Of a DNA stretch of 64,000 nt, positions 30,868-40,289 are shown piece by piece; the first letter of the stretch is position 1, and each line of letters opens with the position of its first letter. Location: assembly GCA_028290285.1 (NCBI GenBank), contig JAQGKD010000008.1, positions 147,192-211,191 of the forward strand. The letters run 5' to 3'. The notes under the pieces were generated by a model, which worked only from the letters and a program-made list of their open reading frames with translations, was not told the origin of the DNA and searched no databases. Source of the stretch: Hyphomicrobiales bacterium. Its GTDB lineage: Bacteria > Pseudomonadota > Alphaproteobacteria > Rhizobiales > Beijerinckiaceae. The position numbers and the translations under genes are program-made.

Positions 30868-31944
30868 CTAGACCGCGCAGGCGAGAAAACCGCGCCGCAA
30901 TTCGTCTTCCTTCAGGTGACGCCCGATAAAGACAATTTTGGACTCGCGTTTTTCGCCCGGCTTCCACTCGCGCTGAAGATCCCCGTCGAGGATCATGTGC
31001 ACGCCCTGGAAGACGAAGCGCTTCGGCTCGCCGGGGAACGACATGATGCCCTTGGAGCGCAGAATGCTCGGCCCCATGTCCTGCACGATCTTGTTGATCC
31101 AGGGCATGAACAATTCAGGGTTCACGTCGCCCTCGATGCGCACCGCCACCGATTGCATTTCCTCGTCGTGGATGGCCTTCAGGCCCCCATGAGCGTGCGC
31201 GTGGTGATCGTGGCCATGATGGTCGTGGCCATGATGATCGTGCTTGTGATCCTCGTGCCCGCACTCCGGGCCGCAATCGTGCCCGGCATGTTCGTCCGCG
31301 CCCGTGTCCAGGAAAGCCGGCTCGATTTCGAGAATGCGGTCGAGATCGAAAGCATTGCGGCCGAGCACGGCGTCCAGCGGCACCTGGCACTTGGTCGTGC
31401 GATGCAGCGTGGCATAGGGGTTGATGCCGCGAATGCGCGCCTCGACCTCGTCGAGTTCGGCCTCGCTAACGAGATCGATCTTGTTGAGGATAATGACGTC
31501 GGCGAAGGCGATCTGGTTCTTGGCTTCCGGCGCATCCTTCAGCCGTGCCGAAAGCCATTTGGCATCGGCCACGGTGACGACTGCGTCGAGACGTGCTTCG
31601 TCCTGGATTTCCTGATCGACGAAGAAGGTCTGTGCGACGGGCGCGGGATCGGCGAGGCCGGTCGTCTCGACGATGATCGCGTCGAACTTGCCCTTGCGCT
31701 TCATCAAGCCTTCGATGATGCGGATCAGATCGCCGCGCACGGTGCAGCAGATGCAGCCGTTGTTCATCTCGAACACTTCCTCGTCGGCGCCCACCACGAG
31801 GTCGTTGTCGATGCCGATCTCGCCGAACTCATTGACGATGACCGCATATTTATGGCCGTGCTGCTCGCTGAGGATGCGGTTGAGCAAAGTGGTCTTGCCC
31901 GCACCCAGATAGCCGGTGAGCACGGTGACGGGGGTCTTCGACAT
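30868..31944 (-). CDS. CobW/COG0523 family GTPase, probable zinc metallochaperone
   Basis: The 358-residue product has Walker [10 protein letters not shown] (11-19), the family metal motif CICC (64-67, in [13 protein letters not shown]), ETTGLADP and NKIDL for GTP binding, a long His/Asp/Cys-rich insert (about 219-252), and the C-terminal CobW domain ending [11 protein letters not shown]. The CXCC motif plus His-rich tail fit the COG0523 zinc chaperones (ZigA/YeiR/ZNG1-like) rather than the CobW of cobalamin synthesis, and no cob genes are near. I saw no Zur-like palindrome upstream, so zinc control is not shown. Confidence 0.88.
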   Translation of the reverse strand: MSKTPVTVLTGYLGAGKTTLLNRILSEQHGHKYAVIVNEFGEIGIDNDLVVGADEEVFEMNNGCICCTVRGDLIRIIEGLMKRKGKFDAIIVETTGLADPAPVAQTFFVDQEIQDEARLDAVVTVADAKWLSARLKDAPEAKNQIAFADVIILNKIDLVSEAELDEVEARIRGINPYATLHRTTKCQVPLDAVLGRNAFDLDRILEIEPAFLDTGADEHAGHDCGPECGHEDHKHDHHGHDHHGHDHHAHAHGGLKAIHDEEMQSVAVRIEGDVNPELFMPWINKIVQDMGPSILRSKGIMSFPGEPKRFVFQGVHMILDGDLQREWKPGEKRESKIVFIGRHLKEDELRRGFLACAV

Positions 31945-32170
31945 GTACGGATCTCCGGATGCGGCGGGCGGGGTCTGGCCCCGGATCGTTGCGCCTCATG
32001 TGAAGGCGACCGCCTCCCGGGTCAAGAGGCAGGCCCTTTCGCGCTCGTCATTCCCTGAGGGGCGCCGTGGCTACACCTCGGCACTAGCTCATTTTTACCC
32101 ATCCGCCCATTGCGCGAGGCCCCTGCGATCTGAAATGGTCGCCCCGAGGCCAGACACCAGGAGCCACGCC

Positions 32171-33280
32171 ATGAAGACCCGCGCCGCCGTTGCCTTCGCC
32201 GCCAACAAGCCGCTTGAGATCGTTACCCTCGATCTCGACGGCCCACGCTTCGGCGAAGTGCTGATCGAGGTGAAGGCCACCGGCATCTGCCACACGGACG
32301 CCTACACGCTGTCGGGCATGGACCCCGAGGGCATCTTCCCGGCCGTGCTGGGACATGAGGGTGCCGGCATCGTCGTGGATGTCGGCCCCGGCGTGACCAG
32401 CCTGAAGAAGGGCGACCACGTCATTCCGCTCTACACGCCCGAATGCCGCGAATGTGACTACTGCCTCTCGCGCAAGACCAACCTCTGCCAGAAGATCCGC
32501 GTCACGCAGGGCCGTGGCCTCATGCCCGACGGCACCAGCCGCTTCTCCTGCGATGGCGTGCCGATTTTCCACTACATGGGCACCTCGACCTTCGCCAACC
32601 ACATCGTCGTGCCGGAAATCGCGGTGGCCAAGATCCGCGAGGACGCCCCCTTCGACAAGGTCTGCTACATCGGCTGCGGCGTAACCACGGGCATCGGGGC
32701 GGTCATCTGGACGGCCAAGGCGGAGCCCGGCTGCCGCGCCGTCGTCTTCGGGTTGGGCGGCATCGGCCTGAACGTCGTGCAGGGCCTGCGCATGATCGGC
32801 GCGGAGCAGATCGTCGGGGTCGATCTCAACGACAGCAAGAAGGCGTTGGCGGAGAAATTCGGCATGACGCATTTCGTCAATCCGAAGGAAGTGGGCGGCG
32901 ATCTCGTGCCCTATCTGGTCGACCTCACCAAGGGCGGCGCGGACTATTCGTTCGACTGCACAGGCAACGTGAACGTCATGCGCCAGGCGCTCGAATGCTG
33001 CCACAAGGGCTGGGGCCAATCGATCATCATCGGCGTAGCCCCCTCGGGCGCCGAGATTTCGACGCGCCCCTTCCAGCTGGTCACCGGTCGCGTCTGGAAA
33101 GGCTCGGCCTTCGGCGGCGCAAGGGGCCGCACCGATGTGCCGCGCATTGTCGACTGGTACATGGACGGCAAGATCAACATCGACGACCTGATCACCCACA
33201 AGCTGCCGCTCGAGCGCATCAACGAGGGCTTCGACCTCATGCACGAGGGCAAGTCGATCCGCAGCGTCGTGGAATTCTAG
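32171..33280 (+). CDS. frmA: S-(hydroxymethyl)glutathione dehydrogenase (class III alcohol dehydrogenase)
   Basis: The 369-residue product is a zinc medium-chain dehydrogenase: catalytic zinc site GICHTDAYT and GHEGAG, structural zinc cysteines [18 protein letters not shown]-binding [13 protein letters not shown], and the class III trait [22 protein letters not shown]. It oxidises the formaldehyde-glutathione adduct (and reduces S-nitrosoglutathione). ATG at 32171 has a caggag site. No S-formylglutathione hydrolase gene follows; instead a hairpin and a broken gene come next. Confidence 0.95.
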   Translation: MKTRAAVAFAANKPLEIVTLDLDGPRFGEVLIEVKATGICHTDAYTLSGMDPEGIFPAVLGHEGAGIVVDVGPGVTSLKKGDHVIPLYTPECRECDYCLSRKTNLCQKIRVTQGRGLMPDGTSRFSCDGVPIFHYMGTSTFANHIVVPEIAVAKIREDAPFDKVCYIGCGVTTGIGAVIWTAKAEPGCRAVVFGLGGIGLNVVQGLRMIGAEQIVGVDLNDSKKALAEKFGMTHFVNPKEVGGDLVPYLVDLTKGGADYSFDCTGNVNVMRQALECCHKGWGQSIIIGVAPSGAEISTRPFQLVTGRVWKGSAFGGARGRTDVPRIVDWYMDGKINIDDLITHKLPLERINEGFDLMHEGKSIRSVVEF

Positions 33281-33294
33281 GGCGTCACCAGCGG

Positions 33295-33322
33295 CGGCGG
33301 CCGGCGAAGGCTCCGGCTGCCG
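33295..33322 (+). terminator. GC-rich hairpin after frmA
   Basis: CGGCGGCCGG and CCGGCTGCCG pair over ten positions (one G-U) around an 8-base loop, 15 bases past the frmA stop. No T-run follows, so it may be a terminator of the weak type or a 3' stabiliser. Confidence 0.4.
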
Positions 33323-33458
33323 CGAGACGGCTGCATTACAGCAACCCTAATAGAAATTCCGTATTTGCGCCCGCGCCGGATCGGGATACGTAGAACGATA
33401 TTGCAGACGTGTTTTTCGGGTCGAAAGACCGCACAGATTTTCCTCGTGGGATTTGATC

Positions 33459-34260
33459 ATGCTTGGCTCGCTTGTTGCGTTGCCCGATCGCGCGGGCGCG
33501 GCTTTCCAGCCTGCGCATTTCACAGGCATTCTCCAGGACTCCCGGCCGCCGAGCTTTTTCGAGGTCCGGTCGGAATCCTCGATGCGGGCAGCAGGCCCGT
33601 CGAACCGCCAGATCGAGCGACTGCGCCGTTGCGCCCCTGTCCGTGTACGGCGCGGGCCTGTCGATTGGCGGCGAGGACCCGATTGACCGGGACGTTCTCG
33701 AGGACCTGTCCAAATTCTGCAAGCGTCATCGTCCAGACAGCATCGCGGAACGATTCGTGATTTCGACGATGGACGGTCCGGTGCGCGCGGGTTCACCACT
33801 CGCTCGCAGCCAGGCGATCCTCAACCGCGTCTGCGATCAGATCGACCTCGTGCAAGAGGCCCTGCGGCACGCGATCCTGCTCGAAAATCCCGTCATCCAA
33901 AGCCCACCATGCGCAGGGGCCATCGGCGAAACGGATCTGCTGACCCTGATAGTAAACCGCACGGGCTGCGGGCTTCTCTTCGATGTCGACAATGCCCTCG
34001 CCTCGACGCGCGCTCAGTCATCGGACCCGCACAGCTACCTCGATGCGTTCCCGCTTGAAGCGGTCTGCCAGATCCGTCTCGCATTCACGCCGAGGAATAG
34101 CGGTGCAAATGTCTGGCAGCTCTATCGCGAGACGATCAGGCGTCTTGGCCCCGTGCCGACGCTCGTCGCCTGCGAGGGCGAGGGGATCGATTGGACGTCG
34201 CTGCGTGCCGAAGTCGCACGCGCGGACGCTGTTCTCGCGCGCGAATTCAGCATGGCGTGA
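33459..34260 (+). pseudogene. Broken DUF692 (MNIO / MbnB-like) gene, frameshifted and degenerate
   Basis: Two overlapping frames together give one DUF692-type protein. Frame A starts at the ATG 33459 and gives DRAGAAFQPAHFTGILQDS...FFEVRSES, the usual N-terminus. Near 33625-33640 homology passes to another frame (the ORF ending at 34260), which continues APLSVYGAGLSIGGEDPIDRDVLEDL, ILLENP, RTGCGLLFDVDN and SYLDAFPLEAV. Besides this one-base shift, residues I know as conserved look lost: SEH is AER (33745-33753), the (E)IHLAGH motif is QIRLAFT (34069-34089), and the loop before VWQLY is short. Intact members are iron enzymes that modify peptide cysteines. No partner DUF2063 or small precursor gene is near. 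A sequencing error could explain the shift but not the missing ligands. Confidence 0.75.
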
Positions 34261-35491
34261 CGAGAGCGTTCATAACGGCTTCCGCAGCCGCTTCCCCCGT
34301 CTGCCACGCGCCATGCGCTGTGGAGAAGAAGTGCGGCGACACGGCCTCGCCCGCGAAGAACAACCGGTTGCCGATGGCGCCGCCGAGGACGCCGCGCGCG
34401 TCCGCATGTCCGGGAAGCGCGTGCGAATAGGACCCCAGCGCGAAGGGATCGCGCGCCCATGACGAACAGGCGAGCGGACGCAGCCGCGCCCGCATGGACG
34501 AACCCAACGCACTCACGATCTGCGAAATCGCGAAATCGGCGAAGGCGGGCAGCCCCCCAATTTCGAGTTCCCGCGCGAACTGCCCGCCGAAATAAGCCTC
34601 GATCACCGGCCGCCCGAACGGACGCACATGGTAATTGGCCGTCGCGCTCGAATCCGTCGCGCCGTAGAGCCGCGAATCCTCAGGAAATTCCTTCGCGCCG
34701 TCGAGCGTAAGGAACAGCTTGTCCGCGAGGCCAAGCGGCAAGCACGCGGCTGCCTCGACGCGGTCGGGCAAGGCCGGACGAAACCGCAGGGACCCGCTGG
34801 CGATCGTGGTCGTGGGAACCGTCACGATCACGGCCTGCGCCTGCACCACACCGGCGGAGGTCTCCATCCGCAAGAGACGTGCGCCATGGTCGATCAGCCG
34901 CACGACCCAGGAATGCCGGATCGGCAGCCCCGCACTGAGCCGCACGATCAGCGCGCCATAGCCCTCGGGCACGCGGTAGTTCACTTCCGTGTCTTCATAG
35001 GCCGCGAAGTCGCGAACCGACAGGCGGTCCGTTTCGGTCCCGTTGACATAGGTCGACATGGCCTCGATCAGCGGCGTCCATCGCCCGTGCGGATCGATGA
35101 GGTCGGAGGCTGCGCGATCGTGCGGCTGCCGCGCGGCGGCCTCGACATGCTCGAAGAATTGCGCCTGCGCAGCTCGGTAGGCGCGCTGGTCCTCGGCTGA
35201 AAAGCCGCGCGCATCCGCCTGTTTCTGCCAGGGCGGCGTCGAGCGATCGATCGCGAAGCCCGCCTCTTCCGCAAGCGCCACGAGCGGATTGCGGTCGGCG
35301 GAATGCAGCCAGCCGCAGCCCATGTCGAGTGGCAGGCCCGCATGGGCTTCGGTTTGGGCCCGCCCGCCGCTGCGGTCGCGCGCCTCCAGGATCGCGAAGG
35401 TGAGGCCGGACCCCGCAAGCCTGCGCCCCGCCGCTATGCCGGCGGCGCCCGCACCGACGATCACCACATCGACATCTGCCATTTTGCTCAT
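34247..35491 (-). CDS. FAD-dependent amine oxidase / NAD(P)-binding oxidoreductase
   Basis: The 414-residue product has the dinucleotide-binding start VVIVGAGAAGIAAGRRLAGSGL, the GG-doublet RDRSGGRAQTEA, and the C-terminal FAD motif LFFAGEAVSPHFFSTAHGAWQTGEAAAEAV, a flavin-containing amine oxidase (monoamine oxidase-like) pattern. It likely oxidises a primary or polyamine-type amine with oxygen. No signal peptide. Its stop overlaps the end of the broken DUF692 gene by 14 bases, which suggests the two only came together by drift. Substrate unknown; polyamines are possible given the operon at 45.9 kb. Confidence 0.85.
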   Translation of the reverse strand: MSKMADVDVVIVGAGAAGIAAGRRLAGSGLTFAILEARDRSGGRAQTEAHAGLPLDMGCGWLHSADRNPLVALAEEAGFAIDRSTPPWQKQADARGFSAEDQRAYRAAQAQFFEHVEAAARQPHDRAASDLIDPHGRWTPLIEAMSTYVNGTETDRLSVRDFAAYEDTEVNYRVPEGYGALIVRLSAGLPIRHSWVVRLIDHGARLLRMETSAGVVQAQAVIVTVPTTTIASGSLRFRPALPDRVEAAACLPLGLADKLFLTLDGAKEFPEDSRLYGATDSSATANYHVRPFGRPVIEAYFGGQFARELEIGGLPAFADFAISQIVSALGSSMRARLRPLACSSWARDPFALGSYSHALPGHADARGVLGGAIGNRLFFAGEAVSPHFFSTAHGAWQTGEAAAEAVMNALVTPC

Positions 35492-35560
35492 GCCAGCGAA
35501 ATAGGCCTCCCCGGCAGGCGCGTCCAGAGCGCCGTTGCTCAGCTCATCCGGTAGCCCGCG

Positions 35561-37144
35561 TCAGATCGGGTGATATTGATAGAGCCAGGTCTCCGTGAGG
35601 ACCTGGGCCCCCGCACGCAAATAGCACCGCAACTCGACCGCCTCGGTGCCCTCGACCGTCAGGTCGAATTGCGCACGCCAATGGCCGGGCACGCCGTCGG
35701 GAACGGGCTCCGAGAAAATATAGGAAAATGACCCGCGCGAAGCCCAGAGCACGGGCTCGGGGCGAACGCCGAAGGGCACTGACTCCAGCGGAGGCCCCTT
35801 GAACTCGAGCATGAACTTGCGCACGCCACGCGGGCGCGGCTGGCCGGGCTGTCCGCCATTCCCCATGCGGGTCGCAAGGCAGCGGCCGAGCGGCGCGGGA
35901 TAGGGCTCGTCCGCCAGCCAATGGAGCTTGTAGCGCAGGTTCCATTCCGAGCCCGCCGTCGCCGGCTTCTCGGGGACCCAGAGCACGACGATATTGTCGT
36001 GGATCTCGTCGTCGGTCGGGATTTCGATGAGCTGGACGGCACCCTTGCCCCACGAGCCCACAGGCTCGACCCACAAGCTCGGGCGGCGATCGTAAAAGAC
36101 ACCGTCGCCGTAATTCTCGAAATTGCGATCGCGCTGCATGAGCCCGAAGCCGCGGGGGTTGGCGTCGCCGAAGGCCGACGCGGTCGTGCGAGGCGGATTG
36201 TTGAGCGGACGCCAGACGCGCTCGCCCTCCCCGGTCCACATGGAGAGACCGTCGGAATCATGGACTTCCGGCCGCCAGTCGACGGCGGTCGGCTTGCGCG
36301 TCTCCGAGAACCAGTACATCGAGGTCAGCGGCGAGATGCCGAAACGCGCGATGTCGCGACGCAGGAACAGCGCCGTCTCGATGTCCATGACGACACCCTT
36401 GCCGCGCGTCATCAGGAACTTGTAGGCGCCCGCGATCGACGGGCCTTCCATCAGCGCGTGGACGGTGATCGTGTCGCCATCCTCCGGCCCGATCCAGATC
36501 CGCGTGTAATCGGGAAACTCTTCCGCCCGGTCGGGCATCGCCGTATCGAGCGCGATGCCCCGCGCCGACAGGCCGTATTGGAACAATTCTCCGATGGCGC
36601 GGAAGTAGGATGCGCCGAGAAAGGCCACCCAGTCGTTGCGGCGCCAGTCGAGCTTGCCGTCGCGCGGTTCCTGCACCCGGAAGCCGGCGAAGCCGACGCC
36701 ATCGGGCAATTGGCGCGCCACGGAATCGGCGGGCATTTTGAAGTAATCGTGGTCGTAAATGATCGTGCGGGCGTGATCGCCCTCAACCACATTCATCTCG
36801 ATCGACTTCTGGAAGAACTTGCCGAGATGGAAGAAAGTCACGGGAAACTTGCCGGGGCCGTTTGCCTGGACGGCATCGTCCGTATCGAAGGTGATCTTGC
36901 CCCAGGCCTCGTAGTCGATCTTGCCGACGATCTCGGGTGCCGGACGCAACGGGGCCTGAAACGGCGCCGCAGCGCGCTGGCGGGCCTGATCCTTCAGCAG
37001 CTCGAACGAGAACGGCGTGGCCGGGCCGAGCTTCAGCCCGGCATCGGCGGCCAGCGCCTCACCGATTCCGCCGGGCAATCCGGCCGTGGCCGCCAGGACA
37101 CCGGCGGATTTCAGCAAGCTGCGGCGATCGATCGGGTCTGTCAT
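35561..37144 (-). CDS. opgD: Glucan biosynthesis protein, OpgD/OpgG family
   Basis: The 527-residue product has a twin-arginine signal (DRRSLLKSAGVLAAT, near residues 5-20), then a MdoG domain: FSFELLKDQARQRAA, FPVTFFHLGKFF, GFAGFRVQEPRDG, SYFRAIGELFQYGLSARGIAL, PLTSMYWFSE, GFGLMQRDRNFENYGD. Such periplasmic proteins work on the backbone or substituents of osmoregulated periplasmic glucans. The Tat signal is typical of OpgD. The ATG at 37144 has a GGAG site. It is the first of two family members in the window; the second is at 50106. Confidence 0.9.
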   Translation of the reverse strand: MTDPIDRRSLLKSAGVLAATAGLPGGIGEALAADAGLKLGPATPFSFELLKDQARQRAAAPFQAPLRPAPEIVGKIDYEAWGKITFDTDDAVQANGPGKFPVTFFHLGKFFQKSIEMNVVEGDHARTIIYDHDYFKMPADSVARQLPDGVGFAGFRVQEPRDGKLDWRRNDWVAFLGASYFRAIGELFQYGLSARGIALDTAMPDRAEEFPDYTRIWIGPEDGDTITVHALMEGPSIAGAYKFLMTRGKGVVMDIETALFLRRDIARFGISPLTSMYWFSETRKPTAVDWRPEVHDSDGLSMWTGEGERVWRPLNNPPRTTASAFGDANPRGFGLMQRDRNFENYGDGVFYDRRPSLWVEPVGSWGKGAVQLIEIPTDDEIHDNIVVLWVPEKPATAGSEWNLRYKLHWLADEPYPAPLGRCLATRMGNGGQPGQPRPRGVRKFMLEFKGPPLESVPFGVRPEPVLWASRGSFSYIFSEPVPDGVPGHWRAQFDLTVEGTEAVELRCYLRAGAQVLTETWLYQYHPI

Positions 37145-37330
37145 GAAAGCTCCGGAGGCGAGGCTGGGACAAGGCATCATGCACTGCAACATTTCCGGCG
37201 GAAAGCCAGCTTTGCAGTGAATGGCGTCAATACACCCAGACAAACGGCATTTTGCGGGCAGAGTTTGCAGTGGCGGGAAAAAGATTCACGTACCCCTCGC
37301 CCTCCAGATAGCAAATGCGTCCGGCGAAGC

Positions 37331-37567
37331 TCAGCCCCGAATCGGCTCGACCTTGAGCGCGGCGCGCACGAAATAAAACACCAGCGTCAGGCCGAGCAGC
37401 GCGCCCAATACTTCGACGCCCCTGCTGACGACGGGCGGCAGGCCCAGGATGCCGCCGAGCGCCCATCCAGCTGCCCAGGACACCCCGACCAGCTCGGTTC
37501 CAACAAGGATAGCGACGCTCACCACGGTGATGGCATTGTCCCAGTGGATGCTCTTGGCGTCGGTCAT
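37331..37567 (-). CDS. Small two-helix membrane protein, function unknown
   Basis: The 78-residue product starts MTDAKSIHWDNAITVVSVAIL and has two hydrophobic stretches (about 12-32 and 45-67), so it should be an inner-membrane protein. ATG at 37567 has an aggat site; 17 codons upstream are not needed. I know similar short proteins in Bradyrhizobium and related genomes but no function. It is divergent from the gamma-glutamyltransferase-like gene. Confidence 0.6.
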   Translation of the reverse strand: MTDAKSIHWDNAITVVSVAILVGTELVGVSWAAGWALGGILGLPPVVSRGVEVLGALLGLTLVFYFVRAALKVEPIRG

Positions 37568-37686
37568 GTTGGATCCTGCTGGCATTCGGCTCTGGTCTTT
37601 CGCGCGGTTTTCGACCACTGGTCGAGGCCACTATACCATCCTCGGGCATGGCGCAACAATCGAAGCCCCTGGCCACCGGAGCCTTA

Positions 37687-39276
37687 ATGACCTCGTCTCC
37701 CCGCTTTGTTCAGGCCGCCGTGGCCGCGCCCCACACCCTCGCAACGCAGACCGGACGGGACATTCTCGTCCAGGGTGGCTCCGCGCTCGAGGCTATGGTC
37801 GGCATGGCGGGGACAATGGCTGTCGTCTATCCGCACATGAACGGCATCGGTGGCGACGGCTTCTGGCTCGTGCGCGAGCCGGGCGGCAAGATCCACTACA
37901 TCGAGGCCTGCGGCTATGCCGGCCGGCTCGCGACCGTCGAGCGCTATACCAAGCTTGGCTACGACACCGTGCCTGTGCGTGGACCCGAGGCCGCCATCAC
38001 CGTGCCCGGCGCGGTCGCCGGCTGGGAGCTGGCGCTGGAAATGGCCTACGCATTCGGCGGACGGCTCCCCCTGCGCGAAATCCTCCAGCCCGCCGTGAAA
38101 TTCGCGCGCGAAGGCTATCTCCAATCACGCTCGGAGGCGCGTGGCCGTTCCCGGGAATTTGAAGCGCTTAGCGCCGCCCCCGGCTTCGCCGACAGCTATC
38201 TTCTCGAGGGCAAGAGCCCGCCGGAAGGCACGCTCCGCACGGCCGGGAAACTCGGTGAAACTCTCGAGCGTCTGGCGCATGGCGGGCTGCGTGATTTCTA
38301 TCGCGGTGATGTCTCGCGGGAAATGGCGGTCGACTTCGACAAGCTCCGCCTGCCTCTCGTGCGCGCAGATCTCGAAAAATATCGCGCCCTCCTGCGCCAG
38401 CCGCTCAAGCTGCGGATCGGCGGCGCGACCTGTTTCAATGCGCCGCCGCCGACACAAGGCCTCGCCTCGCTGCTCCTGCTCGGCATCTTCGACCGGCTCG
38501 GCGTCAAGAAGCGCGACGGCTTCGACCACATCCACGGGCTTGCCGAGGCAACCAAGCGCGCCTTCCTCATCCGCGATCAGGTCTGCACTGACCACAACTG
38601 GCTCGACGATGATCCCGCCTCCTTCCTCACCGGCAATATCCCGGCGCGTGAGGCCGCCGAAATTTCGATGCGCAGGGCGGCCCCTTGGCTGGGCACGCCG
38701 AGCGACGGCGAGGCGGTCTGGATGGGGGCGATCGATTCGAAGGGTCTGGCCGTCTCCTACATTCAGTCCCTCGGGTCGGACTACGGCTCGGGGTGCGTGC
38801 TGCCCCGCACGGGCGTGCTGCTGCAAAATCGCGGCGCGTCCTTCTCGCTCGATCCCCGCGCGCGCAATCCGCTGGCTCCGGGCCGCCGTCCTCCCCACAC
38901 GCTGAGCCCCGCCCTCGCGGTTTATGACGACGGTCGCGTCCTGTCCTACGGCAGCATGGGCGGGGACGGGCAGCCGCAGTTCCAGGCGCAGGTTCTGACG
39001 CGCTGGGAACGGGGCGTGGGCCTCGCGGAAGCCATCGACGCGCCCCGCTTCATGCTCGGGCGCAAGTGGGGCGAGGCAGACACAGCCTTGTGCTTTGAGG
39101 ATCGCTTCGATCCCTCGCTGCTGCGCGATCTCGAAAAGGTCGGCCATCGCGTCGAGGTGGCCGCCGTGCCCTATTCCGAAGACTTCGGCCATGCGGGTGC
39201 GCTGGTGCGCTATCGCGACGGCACCATCGAAGCCGCGCACGATCCCCGCTCAGACGGCGGGGCAGACGGGCTCTAG
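37687..39276 (+). CDS. Gamma-glutamyltransferase family protein, predicted nucleophile replaced
   Basis: The 529-residue product (from the ATG with a ggag site at 37687) has the Ntn-hydrolase layout of GGT relatives such as HpxW: AVAAPHTLATQTGRDIL, HMNGIGGDGFWLV, GRSREFEAL, and after the cleavage region FGSG-like DYGSGCVLPRTGVLLQNRGASFSLDP and SYGSMGGDGQPQFQAQ. In the family the chain self-cleaves before a Thr that becomes the nucleophile (TTHYS- or DTVWMG-type). Here the site reads GEAVWMG with Ala (codon 38713-38715). It would then be unable to mature or act in the usual way. The name follows fold only. Confidence 0.85.
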   Translation: MTSSPRFVQAAVAAPHTLATQTGRDILVQGGSALEAMVGMAGTMAVVYPHMNGIGGDGFWLVREPGGKIHYIEACGYAGRLATVERYTKLGYDTVPVRGPEAAITVPGAVAGWELALEMAYAFGGRLPLREILQPAVKFAREGYLQSRSEARGRSREFEALSAAPGFADSYLLEGKSPPEGTLRTAGKLGETLERLAHGGLRDFYRGDVSREMAVDFDKLRLPLVRADLEKYRALLRQPLKLRIGGATCFNAPPPTQGLASLLLLGIFDRLGVKKRDGFDHIHGLAEATKRAFLIRDQVCTDHNWLDDDPASFLTGNIPAREAAEISMRRAAPWLGTPSDGEAVWMGAIDSKGLAVSYIQSLGSDYGSGCVLPRTGVLLQNRGASFSLDPRARNPLAPGRRPPHTLSPALAVYDDGRVLSYGSMGGDGQPQFQAQVLTRWERGVGLAEAIDAPRFMLGRKWGEADTALCFEDRFDPSLLRDLEKVGHRVEVAAVPYSEDFGHAGALVRYRDGTIEAAHDPRSDGGADGL

Positions 39277-40289
39277 AGCCCGCCACCCGCCCACACGCCC
39301 GTGAGCAGCCCGAGGCCCAGCAGCAGCACGGCCAGAGCCGCGCAAAATTCCAGCCCGCGCACGATCTGCGCGCCGCGCAGGCCTTGCCCGCCGGTCAGGC
39401 GCAACGCGACGCCCTTTGCGTAGACAGCCGCGACGGCCAGCGCACCTGTCGTGGCGGCAGTGCCCAGAGCCATCGCGAAGGTCGCGCCGACGCCGGCCAG
39501 AAAGATGCCCTGCGAGGCCGAGAACACCAGCACGAGGATAGCGCCCGAACAGGGGCGCAATCCCGCCGCGACCACCGTCGAACCCGCGCCGCGCCACGAA
39601 AACCCCGCGCCCAGTAGGGCGGGATCGGGCATATGCACGTGCCCGCAATCGGCGCCGTGGACATGGCCGGGCGCGCCCGCCTCGACGCACAGAAAGCGGC
39701 TGGACACGGCCGCGCCGACAGGCTGCGGGCGCACCGCCCGCATGATTTCGATCAGCGCCCGCCCCTTGCGAAACACCAGCATGAGGCCGAGCGCGACAAT
39801 GGCCGCGTAGCTCGCGATTTCCACCCATTGCGCGGTCGAGCGCATGCCCTGCGCAGTCGCGCCGAGCACCAGCGTCGCGCCTCCGACGATGACCAGCGCG
39901 ACCAGCGCCTGCAAGAGGGCCGCCAGGCCGGCGAGAACGAGCCCGCGCCTCAAGGCCCGCTCGTTGGCGACAAGATAGGAGGCGAGCACCGCCTTTCCAT
40001 GCCCCGGCCCCGCCGCATGAAAGACGCCATAGGCGAAGGCAAGCGCGAGAAGCCCCCAGACCGCCGACGTATCCGCTCGGATGGCGCGAACGGAGGCCCG
40101 CATCATCAGGTCGAAACGCTGCTGCTGCGCGAGGATGAAACCGGTCAGCCCCGAGGCCGCGCCGCCGCCTTCCGATATGCCGACGCTGAACGGATTGCGC
40201 GCCTGCGCGAATGCGTCCTGCCCATGCAGCAAGACGAACAACAGCGCCACCGCGAGCGCGGCGAGGAGGATGCCCCGGCGCATCCTCAC
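39273..40289 (-). CDS. NicO/RcnA-type nickel-cobalt transport protein
   Basis: The 338-residue product has a signal-like N-terminus (about 1-28), about six membrane segments, and the NicO motif FHAAGPGHGKAVLASY (about 88-104). A His/Cys-rich loop (GHVHGADCGHVHMPDP) in the middle suits metal handling, and LRPCSGAILVLVFSAS follows. It transports Ni2+ or Co2+, more likely by efflux (RcnA-like) or in concert with the DUF1007 protein. It is overlapped by four bases by its partner upstream and by four bases at its stop by the gamma-glutamyltransferase-like gene. Confidence 0.87.
   Translation of the reverse strand: MRMRRGILLAALAVALLFVLLHGQDAFAQARNPFSVGISEGGGAASGLTGFILAQQQRFDLMMRASVRAIRADTSAVWGLLALAFAYGVFHAAGPGHGKAVLASYLVANERALRRGLVLAGLAALLQALVALVIVGGATLVLGATAQGMRSTAQWVEIASYAAIVALGLMLVFRKGRALIEIMRAVRPQPVGAAVSSRFLCVEAGAPGHVHGADCGHVHMPDPALLGAGFSWRGAGSTVVAAGLRPCSGAILVLVFSASQGIFLAGVGATFAMALGTAATTGALAVAAVYAKGVALRLTGGQGLRGAQIVRGLEFCAALAVLLLGLGLLTGVWAGGGL

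Noticed and set aside
31945..32170. A Zur-type box upstream of the CobW-like gene
   Set aside because: No convincing GTTAT-type palindrome was found in the gap, so zinc control is not claimed.
35921..37687. A 588-residue open frame antisense to opgD
   Set aside because: Shadow frame; it also runs through the small membrane-protein gene.
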